DNA of 16,366 nucleotides. It comes from Desulfotignum sp. Lineage in GTDB: Bacteria; Desulfobacterota; Desulfobacteria; Desulfobacterales; Desulfobacteraceae. The notes under the pieces are model-generated. The model did not search any database, had not been told where the DNA came from, and worked only from the letters and a program-made list of their open reading frames with translations. The position numbers and the translations under genes were made by a program. Below, piece after piece: positions 1 through 6,494 of the stretch. The stretch covers positions 1-16,366 of the forward strand of contig JAABRW010000011.1 in assembly GCA_011390695.1 (NCBI GenBank). The letters are read 5' to 3'. Within the stretch, counting starts at the first letter, position 1. Each line of letters begins with the position of its first letter.

Positions 1-492
1 TGGTTCAATCATCTCAACTGGGGACCGGAAAAGCTGGTGGAAGAAAAGGAGCTGATCCGCAAAACCCTGAACACCGGTTTTACCACAGAGGTTTCCGGAA
101 ACTGGGGCAACATTCATGCCATTTATGAAAACGCCCTGGACAGAATCAGAAATGAATTTGCCCATGTGGATGATCTGACCATGCTCGGTGGCCACTCCTC
201 ACACAGTTACCAGACCGGCACCAATATGTATTTTGTGTATGACTACAACATGAAAGACTGCAAACCGGAAGAAGAGCTTGAAAAATATCACATTCCCCTG
301 AATGCCATCATTGTTGAAGAAACCCTCAAAGCCGGGGGCTCCATGGTGCACCACCACGGCATCGGCAAATACCGCACCCCCTGGACAAAACAAGAACACG
401 GCAGTGCCTATTATATCATGAAATCCCTCAAGGATGTGTTTGATCCCAACGGCATCATGAACAAGGGTACCATCTTTCCCATAGAAGAATGA
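1..492 (+). CDS. YgcU-like FAD-binding oxidase of the VAO/AGPS family, C-terminal part
   Basis: The gene is open from the first base and ends at TGA 490-492, so only the last 163 residues are visible; a GTG at 37 is internal, not the start. The fragment is the cap and FAD-linked-oxidase C-terminal domain of the vanillyl-alcohol-oxidase fold. It carries a Ser-His-Ser-Tyr-Gln-Thr-Gly stretch (about 196-216), the triple histidine of alkyl-DHAP-synthase-like enzymes (codons 349-357, GGSMVHHHGIGK), and the closing D-P-N-G-I-M-N-K-G motif. From memory it matches the end of E. coli YgcU, an uncharacterised FAD dehydrogenase, very closely, including TGFTTEVSG, SHSYQ and GTNMYFVYDYN. The family binds FAD and oxidises hydroxylated substrates, or in AGPS exchanges acyl for alkyl; the substrate here is unknown. 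It overlaps the EtfB-like gene by ATGA, so ETF is the likely electron acceptor. Alternative: an alkyl-DHAP synthase for ether lipids, less likely given the YgcU resemblance and the ETF genes. Confidence 0.88.
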   Translation, partial: WFNHLNWGPEKLVEEKELIRKTLNTGFTTEVSGNWGNIHAIYENALDRIRNEFAHVDDLTMLGGHSSHSYQTGTNMYFVYDYNMKDCKPEEELEKYHIPLNAIIVEETLKAGGSMVHHHGIGKYRTPWTKQEHGSAYYIMKSLKDVFDPNGIMNKGTIFPIEE

Positions 493-1307
493 AACTCACG
501 GTTTGTTTCAAGATAATGCCTGATTACGGCATGGTATCTGCCGCAGACTGGCAGCCTGATGAAAAAAACCGGGTGGACCTGGGATTTGCCAGACAGGTGT
601 TCAACTGCTATGAGGAAAGTGCCCTTGAGACAGCTTTGGCTCTGGGCGGTTCTGATGCAGGCAAAGACAATGCCTGGGAGCGCACCGCCCTGACCATTGA
701 TGATGCCGGGGCGGATCTGTTTCTGCGCCATTTGTATGCGGTGGGATATGACAGGGCGGTGCGCATTGCAGCGGATATGGACCTGCGGTTTTCCCCAAAG
801 GCTGTTTCCAGCATTATTGCCGCCCATGTATCCAGATCCTTGGATCAGGATCTGGTAATCCTGGGACCCAGGGCAGGGGAGGGAGACAATTGCCAGACCG
901 GACCGCTGGTTGCAGAACGCCTGGGGTGGCCATGTATTGCAGATGTGACCCGGCTGGCATGGGACAGATCCGGGTATCTGACTGTATGGTCCTGTTCAGA
1001 CGGCGCAAACCTGGTTCACACTGCGGCCCTGCCCCTGGTCCTGGTGCTGGGCAATGCCCCGGACAATTCCTTTTTGCGGGTGCCCACCCTGAAACAGAAA
1101 ATGGCAGCCAGAAAAAAAACCGTTCAGGTGTGCTCCCTGGCAGATCTGCACCTGGACCCGGGACACCTGGCTGAAATGGATCCGCCCCTGGTCCGGCTGG
1201 AACCCTGTGAAACCGACAGGAACTGTACCTTTATTGAAACCGGCACCCCTGAAAAAAAAGCGCACCAGCTTTTTGAAAAATACATTAAGCCGCGGTTTCT
1301 GACATGA
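489..1307 (+). CDS. Electron transfer flavoprotein beta-subunit-like protein (EtfB/YgcR type)
   Basis: A 272-residue EtfB-family protein, close to the usual 250-270. The N-terminus has the family's K-x-x-P-D-like start (FKIMPDYG, residues 7-14). The AMP/FAD-binding loop is at about 126-139 (GPRAGEGDNCQTGP), followed by A-E-x-L-G-W-P. The region around 180-215 matches the EtfB signature (DGANLVHTAALPLVLVLG then RVPTLKQKM), and a D-P-P appears near residue 230. In the family, EtfB pairs with EtfA and carries AMP, or a second FAD in bifurcating types, to move electrons from flavin dehydrogenases to a quinone oxidoreductase or another acceptor. The start codon overlaps the preceding stop as ATGA (489-492) and the stop overlaps the EtfA start the same way (1304-1307), which implies translational coupling. 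It is clearly divergent from housekeeping EtfB. Whether it binds AMP or FAD cannot be decided by eye. Confidence 0.88.
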   Translation: MKLTVCFKIMPDYGMVSAADWQPDEKNRVDLGFARQVFNCYEESALETALALGGSDAGKDNAWERTALTIDDAGADLFLRHLYAVGYDRAVRIAADMDLRFSPKAVSSIIAAHVSRSLDQDLVILGPRAGEGDNCQTGPLVAERLGWPCIADVTRLAWDRSGYLTVWSCSDGANLVHTAALPLVLVLGNAPDNSFLRVPTLKQKMAARKKTVQVCSLADLHLDPGHLAEMDPPLVRLEPCETDRNCTFIETGTPEKKAHQLFEKYIKPRFLT

Positions 1308-2281
1308 AAGCTGCCATTGTACTTGTGGGAGATGCACCGCATATTGCCCGGCAGGCAGCGGATATGGCAGGACTGGTATCAGCACTGGCAGATGGGATAT
1401 CAGCACTGGATCTGTGGCTGATTCACACAGGCCGGCCCCCTGGTTCTGTTCCCCAATGGGATGTTCCTCTGTCACATATTTATTTAATGAAAACCAGGGC
1501 CCCTTTTTTACCGGAACAGCTGCTGGATATGCTGTCCCGGACCGTCCAAAAATTTCCCAAAGACCTGTATTTTTTTGGAAGCGCCACCCTTTCACAAACC
1601 CTGGCTGTCCGCATGGGATACCGCCTGAAAGGCAGTTTCTGCAGCCAGGTTGAAACCTGCACACTACAGGACAAAACCTCACTTGTTGCAGGGCGCTCTG
1701 TCTATGGCAGCCATATGCAGGCACAGTTTCTTTTAGACAAAAAACCCTGGTGCCTGTCAGCTGCCAGAACAGCCGGATCCCTGCTGAAATCGGTTGCCCC
1801 CGGGTGTCCGGTGACTGATGTGCCCTGTGACGGTTTTGCACAACCCGGGTGGTTGAAATCAGTTGAATCCTTATCCAATGGTGAAGCGCAGGTATCCGTG
1901 CTTGAAGGTGCAGCCCGGATCCTTGTGCTGGGAAACGGTATCTCAACCAAAAAAAAACTGGACAGGATCATGCCGGTGGCCGGCAGCCTGGATGCTGAAA
2001 TCGCAGCCAGCCGGCCGGTTGTCATGAACGGCTGGCTGCCCATGGACCGGCTCATCGGGGTGTCCGGTGCAGTGGTATCTCCGGCCCTGTGCATAGTGGC
2101 GGGTGTGTCCGGCACAGGGGTCTTCAGCGCAGGCATCAAGAACGCACAATTTATCGTGGCCATCAACACCGATCCTGATGCCCCTGTTTTCAAAAAAGCG
2201 GATGTGGGTATTGTGGATGACCTGGCTGCGGTACTTTCGGCGCTTGACCTTCTGATAAGGGAGAGAAAAAAAAATGGCTGA
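1304..2281 (+). CDS. Electron transfer flavoprotein alpha-subunit-like protein (EtfA/YgcQ type), divergent FAD site
   Basis: A 325-residue EtfA-family protein. Residues 1-200 form the N-terminal ETF domain (DLYFFGSATLSQTLA, about 87-101, then a GRSVYGS loop, 130-136). The C-terminal FAD domain spans about 205-318: an A-S-R-P-V-V-x-x-G-W segment (235-244), I-G-V-S-G (251-255), G-V-S-G-T-G-V-F-S-A-G (267-277), and the well conserved V-A-I-N-T-D-P-D-A-P-V-F (285-296). Several flavin contacts of canonical EtfA seem changed. The G-G-R-G of human EtfA (Arg249) reads L-G-N-G, and the S-G-A-I-Q-H motif (His286) reads S-G-T-G-V-F. The G-Q-T-G threonine is a serine. The protein may therefore hold FAD differently or more weakly. 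Its 3' end overlaps the next gene by 8 bp across an A9 run. Partner: the EtfB-like product just upstream. Confidence 0.87.
   Translation: MKAAIVLVGDAPHIARQAADMAGLVSALADGISALDLWLIHTGRPPGSVPQWDVPLSHIYLMKTRAPFLPEQLLDMLSRTVQKFPKDLYFFGSATLSQTLAVRMGYRLKGSFCSQVETCTLQDKTSLVAGRSVYGSHMQAQFLLDKKPWCLSAARTAGSLLKSVAPGCPVTDVPCDGFAQPGWLKSVESLSNGEAQVSVLEGAARILVLGNGISTKKKLDRIMPVAGSLDAEIAASRPVVMNGWLPMDRLIGVSGAVVSPALCIVAGVSGTGVFSAGIKNAQFIVAINTDPDAPVFKKADVGIVDDLAAVLSALDLLIRERKKNG
2258..2263 (+). promoter_or_regulatory. Ribosome binding site for the second FAD oxidase, inside the etfA-like 3' end
   Basis: AGGGAG lies 10 nt upstream of the ATG at 2274. It is followed by a purine stretch ending in nine consecutive A residues (2266-2274) that runs into the start codon. 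It fixes the start of the FAD oxidase at 2274, overlapping the last 8 bp of the etfA-like gene. Confidence 0.6.
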
Positions 2282-3815
2282 TCTGATACAACCGTTTGGA
2301 TCCCGTCATACAGATTACCTGCATGATGAATCCCGCACCCGGGGCAGTGCCCAGAGCATTTCATTTCCAGCCTGTATATCTGATGTGCAAAAAATTGTCA
2401 CCTGCCTGTACCAAAAACAGGTGCCTGTTACGGTACAGGCAAGCCGCACCGGCATTGTCGGCGGTGCAGTACCTGTTACAGGCCATGTGCTCAATGTCTC
2501 TGCCATGAACAAAGTTACGGGCATGCACACAGATGACAAAGGCCGGTACTGCCTGCAGGCACAGCCGGGGCTGACCCTGGCTGACCTCAACCAACAGGTG
2601 GCTGCCCGGCGGTTTGATACCGCAGGCTGGGATGCCCGGTCTCTGGCAGTGCTCGATCGTTTTCAAAAGGATACCCCCTGGTTCTGGCCGCCTGATCCCA
2701 CGGAAGACACCGCTTCTGTGGGAGGGATGGCCGCCACCAATGCCCGGGGGATCTGCGCCCGTTATTACGGTGCCACAGGCAGATATATCCAGGCCGTAAA
2801 AGTGGTGGACCCATGGGGACAGATATGTGATATTACCAGAGGTCGGTACCGGGCATGTCAGGGCAGGCTGCCTTTGTCCTGGCAGAAACCGGCCGGCAGA
2901 AACCTGTTGTCTTCTGAAAACAGTCCCCCGGATCTGGTGGATCTTTTTATCGGCAGCGAAGGACGTCTGGGTGTCATCTGTGAATTAACCCTGGTACTTT
3001 TGCCCCTGCCGCCCCAGATGTGGGGTATCACCTTTTTTTTCAATTCCCTGGATCAGGCAGCAGGGTTCATTGAAGCCATCCGGATGAGCAAACCTTCTTC
3101 TGACAGTGCCTGGATAGCGGCCATGGAAATCATGGACCGTAGGACCATGGATGCCATTCAGACCCTGAAACAGAGCAATTCCCGGCTCAAGGCCCTGCCG
3201 GAGGTGGATCCGCAGTTTACAGGGGCGGTGTATCTGGAAATTCACGGCACCAGAGAAGATGCAGTGGAAGATGCTGCCCAGTCCCTTATGGACAGGGCAG
3301 AAAGTTTCGGGTGTGACCCTGACAACACCTGGGCCTTTTGTTCCAGCGTTGATCTGCCCCGGATACGGTTGTTCAGAAAGGCCGCGCCAAAAGCGGTGAA
3401 CCACCTGGTGGACATGGCCAGACAGTCTGATGCACAGATCACCAAACTGGGAACGGACATGGTCATACCCCATATTTCTCTGACGGATCTTATCCATATG
3501 TACAAAAATGATATGGCAGCAGCCGGACTGAAAGGTGCAATTTTCGGCCATGCAGGGGACAATCACCTGCATGTGAACCTGCTTCCCGAAGATGCAGCAT
3601 CCTTTGCCGCAGGAGAACAGCTCATCAGACACTGGGCTGACCAGGTGCACAAAAAGGGGGGAACCGTGGCAGGCGAACATGGCATAGGCCTCAGGAAAAA
3701 AGATCTGTTTGGCAGGGGCCCTTTGCCGGCCTATCTGAAGTGGCAGATGCGCCTCAAACAGATCCTGGATCCCGAAAACCTGTGGAACCCCGGTAAACTC
3801 CCGGAAAAAAAATAA
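2274..3815 (+). CDS. FAD-binding oxidoreductase, GlcD / D-lactate dehydrogenase type
   Basis: A 513-residue PCMH-type flavoprotein, within the usual GlcD/DLD range. The FAD domain covers about 1-245. The pyrophosphate loop V-x-A-S-R-T-G-I-V-G-G-A-V-P is at 54-67, the D-P-T-E-D-T-A-S-V-G-G-M-A-A-T-N segment at 141-156, and D-L-F-I-G-S-E-G-R-L-G at 223-233. The FAD-oxidase C-terminal cap (about 245-505) has G-H-A-G-D-N-H-L-H (425-433), with the two histidines of the family's active or metal site, then G-E-H-G-I-G (467-472) and the closing L-D-P-E-N-L-W-N-P-G-K. Relatives oxidise 2-hydroxyacids such as glycolate, D-lactate or 2-hydroxyglutarate. No iron-sulfur partner (GlcF type) follows it and none is fused, so the adjacent ETF is the likely electron acceptor, as in the Acetobacterium lactate dehydrogenase/ETF complex. 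The substrate is not predictable from sequence. A 30-bp gap separates it from the kinase gene. Confidence 0.88.
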   Translation: MADLIQPFGSRHTDYLHDESRTRGSAQSISFPACISDVQKIVTCLYQKQVPVTVQASRTGIVGGAVPVTGHVLNVSAMNKVTGMHTDDKGRYCLQAQPGLTLADLNQQVAARRFDTAGWDARSLAVLDRFQKDTPWFWPPDPTEDTASVGGMAATNARGICARYYGATGRYIQAVKVVDPWGQICDITRGRYRACQGRLPLSWQKPAGRNLLSSENSPPDLVDLFIGSEGRLGVICELTLVLLPLPPQMWGITFFFNSLDQAAGFIEAIRMSKPSSDSAWIAAMEIMDRRTMDAIQTLKQSNSRLKALPEVDPQFTGAVYLEIHGTREDAVEDAAQSLMDRAESFGCDPDNTWAFCSSVDLPRIRLFRKAAPKAVNHLVDMARQSDAQITKLGTDMVIPHISLTDLIHMYKNDMAAAGLKGAIFGHAGDNHLHVNLLPEDAASFAAGEQLIRHWADQVHKKGGTVAGEHGIGLRKKDLFGRGPLPAYLKWQMRLKQILDPENLWNPGKLPEKK

Positions 3816-3845
3816 AAAACCTGAAAACCGTTTTATGGAAAATAA

Positions 3846-5300
3846 ATGATGGATGATGCATATGTGATGGGCGTGGATGTGGGCACCCAGAGTGCCAAGG
3901 TGGTGATATTTGATCTGAATGGCAACATTGTGTGTGAAGCAGGCCATGCTTTGCAAAAAATGGTGATCCCGGCACCGCTTCTGGCGGAACACCCTGATGA
4001 TGATCTCTGGGAAGCCCTGAAAAAAGCCCTGAAAAAAGCCATGCACCGGTTTGAAAACCAGATGGGCAGGCATCCGGATCAGATTCTGGCCCTGGGGCTG
4101 TGTGTTATCCGATGCTGCCTGTCTTTGCTCAAAGAAAACGGAGAACTGGCCCATCCGGTTATTTCCTGGATGGACAAACGTATGAACACCCCTTATACAT
4201 ACCACCCGTCATACGGGGATGTCCGCTATGTCACCACCTCTTCCGGATACATTACCCACCGGTTGACAGGTAATTTTACAGATACCTGCGCCAATTATCT
4301 TGGGCACTGGCCCATGGACCAGGATGCCTGGGACTGGAGTGCAGATGATACAGATTTCAGCAGGTGCAACCTGACCCGGGATATGGTGTTTGATGTGGTC
4401 AAACCAGGGGAGATTCTGGGACATGTTACCGGCCGGGCAGCTGATCTGACCGGTCTTCCCAAAGGACTGCCCGTAGTGGCCACAGCCCATGACAAGGCAG
4501 TGGAAGCCCTGGGGGCAGGGTCCCTTGATCCGGGGGTGGGCCTTGTATCTTTAGGCACCTATATCGGTGCCATGGCACATGGCCATGAAAATAAAAAAGA
4601 TGCCGCACATTTCTGGCCTTTTCCCGCTTCCATACCCTTTGAATACATCTATGAATGCATGGGGGTGCGCCGGGGCATGTGGACGGTGAGCTGGTTCTGC
4701 GACCAGTTCGGCACCGGTGTAACAACCGAGGCCAAAAAAAAAGGGGTATCTGTGGAAGAGATGTTCAACCGGGAGGCAGCCGGGGTCCCACCCGGGTGCG
4801 AAGGCCTGCTCACTGTGCATGACTGGGCCCCTCCGGTGGATGCGGTGTTCAGAAAAGGGGTGATGTTCGGCTTTGACGGCCGCCACACCCGGTCCCACAT
4901 CTACCGGTCTATTTTAGAGGGCATTGCCCTTACCATGAAAAATCACATGGATCCCATGGCGCAAGAGCTGAACATTCCTTTTACACACCTGGTGATTTCC
5001 GGCGGGGGCTCCAATGCCGATGTGTTCATGCAGATCTTTGCAGATGTCTTCGGCATACCGGTGCGCAGAAATCAAATGAAAAGCTCGGCATCTGTGGGGT
5101 GTGCCATTAATGCGGGCATGGCAATGAAGGCCTTTGACTCCTATGAGGATGCGGTGAGAAAAATGGTTGTCTACGGTGATGAATTTACACCGGATATGGA
5201 CAATCACCGGTTTTATGACACCTTGAACCGGACAGTGTATCAGACAGTCCACCAGCATTTTGATCCGGTGCTCAGACAATTGGGCAAGCTTGTGGACTGA
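3846..5300 (+). CDS. FGGY-family carbohydrate kinase (YgcE-like)
   Basis: A 484-residue two-domain ATP-dependent sugar/polyol kinase. Visible motifs are the phosphate-1 loop D-V-G-T-Q-S-A-K (11-18), the W-M-D-K-R substrate motif (108-112), S-G-Y-I-T-H-R-L-T-G (133-142), H-D-K-A-V-E-A-L-G-A-G (215-225) with Asp216 as the expected catalytic base, phosphate-2 S-L-G-T-Y (235-239), and the adenosine motif I-S-G-G-G-S-N-A-D (384-392). The stretch between W-M-D-K-R and S-G-Y-I is about 20 residues, against roughly 60 in xylulokinase. I think this is a subfamily trait shared with E. coli YgcE (from memory), so the substrate pocket should differ from classic xylulokinase. The start is ATG 3846 or the next codon 3849; GGAA at 3837-3840 serves either. 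The position after two FAD dehydrogenases and ETF suggests it phosphorylates the ketose or acid they make, or their precursor. Substrate unknown. Confidence 0.87.
   Translation: MMDDAYVMGVDVGTQSAKVVIFDLNGNIVCEAGHALQKMVIPAPLLAEHPDDDLWEALKKALKKAMHRFENQMGRHPDQILALGLCVIRCCLSLLKENGELAHPVISWMDKRMNTPYTYHPSYGDVRYVTTSSGYITHRLTGNFTDTCANYLGHWPMDQDAWDWSADDTDFSRCNLTRDMVFDVVKPGEILGHVTGRAADLTGLPKGLPVVATAHDKAVEALGAGSLDPGVGLVSLGTYIGAMAHGHENKKDAAHFWPFPASIPFEYIYECMGVRRGMWTVSWFCDQFGTGVTTEAKKKGVSVEEMFNREAAGVPPGCEGLLTVHDWAPPVDAVFRKGVMFGFDGRHTRSHIYRSILEGIALTMKNHMDPMAQELNIPFTHLVISGGGSNADVFMQIFADVFGIPVRRNQMKSSASVGCAINAGMAMKAFDSYEDAVRKMVVYGDEFTPDMDNHRFYDTLNRTVYQTVHQHFDPVLRQLGKLVD
4014..4037 (+). repeat. Two perfect tandem copies of a 12-bp unit inside the kinase gene
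   Basis: The unit GCCCTGAAAAAA occurs twice head to tail (4014-4025, 4026-4037) and is followed by a further GCC. It encodes A-L-K-K twice in a surface-like helix. Being 12 bp, a change of copy number would keep the frame. This is a minor feature. Confidence 0.8.
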
Positions 5301-5354
5301 CACGCATGTTCTGGAAGAATACCTGGATGAAAGCCGGCCAATAAGGACAATAGC

Positions 5355-5726
5355 ATGGGACCCAATGAAAAAAAACTGGCTGCGTTGGAACAGAAGCTGG
5401 CTGATCTGGGTATTCAAAAAAAAGATCTGGAAGAAAAATTCATCAAAGCGTCGGGCAGGGGAGGACAGAAGGTGAACAAATCTTCTTCCGCAGTGTTTAT
5501 CCGCCACAAAAAAACCGGTCTGTCCGTAAAAGTTGGAAAGCACCGGTCCCTGCACCTGAACCGTTTTCTGGCTTTGCGGGCCCTGGCTGAAAAGATTGAA
5601 GCCCTGCAATCAGGCACAGATACGGCCCGGCAGGAACACATAAAAAAAATCCGCAGACTCAAACTGCGGCGCAAACAGAAAACCCGCAAAAAACTGGCAT
5701 CACCCCGGGATGCTACAGATGAATGA
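5355..5726 (+). CDS. Stand-alone peptide-chain-release-factor-like protein (GGQ domain)
   Basis: A 123-residue protein carrying only the catalytic domain of class I release factors. Residues 1-30 are a charged helix. The GGQ loop is S-G-R-G-G-Q-K-V-N-K (33-42, GGQ at 36-38), followed by S-S-S-A-V-F-I-R-H. A strongly basic tail (about 96-118, K/R-rich) resembles the tail that ArfB/MTRFR-type rescue factors place in the empty mRNA channel. There is no codon-recognition domain, so it should not decode stop codons. By family knowledge it may hydrolyse peptidyl-tRNA on stalled ribosomes, though activity is unproven for this subgroup. Start ATG 5355 has AAGGAC (5343-5348) about 6 nt upstream. It lies 54 bp after the kinase gene on the same strand, so it may share its transcript. 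Its last 14 bp overlap the end of the DUF503 gene on the other strand. Confidence 0.85.
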   Translation: MGPNEKKLAALEQKLADLGIQKKDLEEKFIKASGRGGQKVNKSSSAVFIRHKKTGLSVKVGKHRSLHLNRFLALRALAEKIEALQSGTDTARQEHIKKIRRLKLRRKQKTRKKLASPRDATDE

Positions 5727-6000
5727 TCTCCATATTTGTATCTGCAACCATGGCCAGCCCCATATCATCCACAAAATTAAATATTTTATCCACCTGCGAA
5801 TTCACCCGGGCACTGTCATTGCCCACAATACAAAACCCGATACCGGCCCATTCATGGCTGTCATTGAATTCGGTTTCCGCCACCGCAGCCTTGAACCGGT
5901 TCTGCATTTTTGCAACAATGCTTTTTACAATTTTGCGCTTGGCTTTTAACGAATGGATATCATACAGCCGTAACCTGATCTGCCCGCACCCCACCACCAT
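5713..6000 (-). CDS. DUF503 family protein (YlxP-like)
   Basis: A 95-residue protein typical in length and pattern of DUF503: M-V-V-G near the start, then the H-S-L-K-A-K-R-K-I-V-K-S-I motif (15-27) and an alternating alpha/beta small domain ending in I-I-H-L. In Bacillus the family member YlxP is encoded in the infB-rbfA region and is thought to act in ribosome assembly or translation; no biochemical role can be read from this sequence. Here it is away from infB. It starts 9 bp after the stop of the duplicated-domain protein at 6010-6441, so the two are probably co-transcribed. Its 3' end overlaps the convergent release-factor-like gene. Confidence 0.85.
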   Translation of the reverse strand: MVVGCGQIRLRLYDIHSLKAKRKIVKSIVAKMQNRFKAAVAETEFNDSHEWAGIGFCIVGNDSARVNSQVDKIFNFVDDMGLAMVADTNMEIIHL

Positions 6001-6009
6001 GACCGCTCT

Positions 6010-6441
6010 TTAAAATGCTCCCAGCTGGCAGGGTTTGATACGGATACCGATTTTCTCACAGGCAGATCCCATATCCAAACGGCTGATCTTGAATTCCTTT
6101 GCAATGTCCCAGCTTTCACGGCAGGATATTCGGTCGTCAGTACTCTGGTTTTCAATTCTTGCCCACAAATCATCTGATACATCAATGCCCGGATCAATCC
6201 GTTTTTGTTCGGGTTCATAGCCGAAAAGTCCCAGCTGGCATTTAACAATGCGCAATTCCATCAGATCTGCCTGAATCCCGATCTCTTTGGGGGTAACTCC
6301 CAGTTCAGCCGCAGCTTTATGGGCAGATGCGCAGCTTAGCTGGTTTTTGTCCGCGATATCCTGCAGTTTTGCAGCAATGACCGGATCAGTCTTCTGATCC
6401 GGATGTTTGCCTGCATAATGCCCTTTATCCTGGTGCGCCAT
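6010..6441 (-). CDS. Unrecognised protein with two tandem copies of a C...CQLG(L/A)F unit
   Basis: A 143-residue protein I do not recognise. It contains two copies of a unit at an exact 70-residue offset. Copy 1 runs L-S-C (35-37) to K-C-Q-L-G-L-F (67-73), and copy 2 runs I-S-C (105-107) to P-C-Q-L-G-A-F (137-143), ending at the last residue. Each has an A-x-E-(L/F)-x-(V/I)-(T/S) helix-turn-helix-like middle (44-50, 114-120), then G-I-x-I or an equivalent strand, and two cysteines 31 residues apart. The first 20 residues are polar with several histidines (H3, H8, H13). Conserved cysteines could bind metal or be redox active, and the helical part could bind nucleic acid; both are guesses. Start ATG 6439-6441 has AGGA roughly 9 nt upstream on the minus strand. 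It is first in a probable two-gene unit with DUF503. Confidence 0.7.
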   Translation of the reverse strand: MAHQDKGHYAGKHPDQKTDPVIAAKLQDIADKNQLSCASAHKAAAELGVTPKEIGIQADLMELRIVKCQLGLFGYEPEQKRIDPGIDVSDDLWARIENQSTDDRISCRESWDIAKEFKISRLDMGSACEKIGIRIKPCQLGAF

Positions 6442-6464
6442 ATTTGTTTTTCCTATACTTTCAG

Positions 6465-6494
6465 GTTATAGTATTTACACCTCTTGTAAAACAA
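6465..6494 (-). promoter_or_regulatory. Candidate promoter for the CQLG-repeat/DUF503 genes
   Basis: Reading the minus strand, TTGTTT (6494-6489) and TATAAC (6470-6465) are 18 nt apart, a fair match to a sigma-70 promoter, ending about 23 nt before the ATG at 6441. It overlaps the opposite-strand promoter and the palindrome at 6483-6495. This is a by-eye match only. Confidence 0.35.

Noticed and set aside
1..492. Alkyl-DHAP synthase for ether lipid synthesis
   Set aside because: The triple-His motif fits, but the fragment resembles YgcU more closely and sits with ETF and sugar kinase genes; it is kept only as an alternative.
832..855. Perfect 8-bp inverted repeat (CCAGATCC...GGATCTGG) with an 8-bp loop
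   Set aside because: It lies in the middle of the etfB-like coding sequence and encodes conserved residues leading into the nucleotide-binding loop, so it is probably a chance hairpin.
996..1946. 316-codon minus-strand open frame opposite etfB/etfA
   Set aside because: The plus strand carries well supported ETF genes; the antisense translation has no motif and an atypical Gln/Gly/Pro composition.
2985..4205. 406-codon open frame on the minus strand across the FAD oxidase and kinase genes
   Set aside because: Both genes beneath it on the plus strand have clear family motifs; the antisense product is His/Phe/Gly-rich with no recognisable domain, typical of a shadow frame.
4161..4270. Possible internal deletion in the FGGY kinase (short stretch after W-M-D-K-R)
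   Set aside because: The frame is intact, flanking motifs are well conserved, and I believe YgcE-type kinases share the short form, so I treat it as a subfamily trait and not damage.
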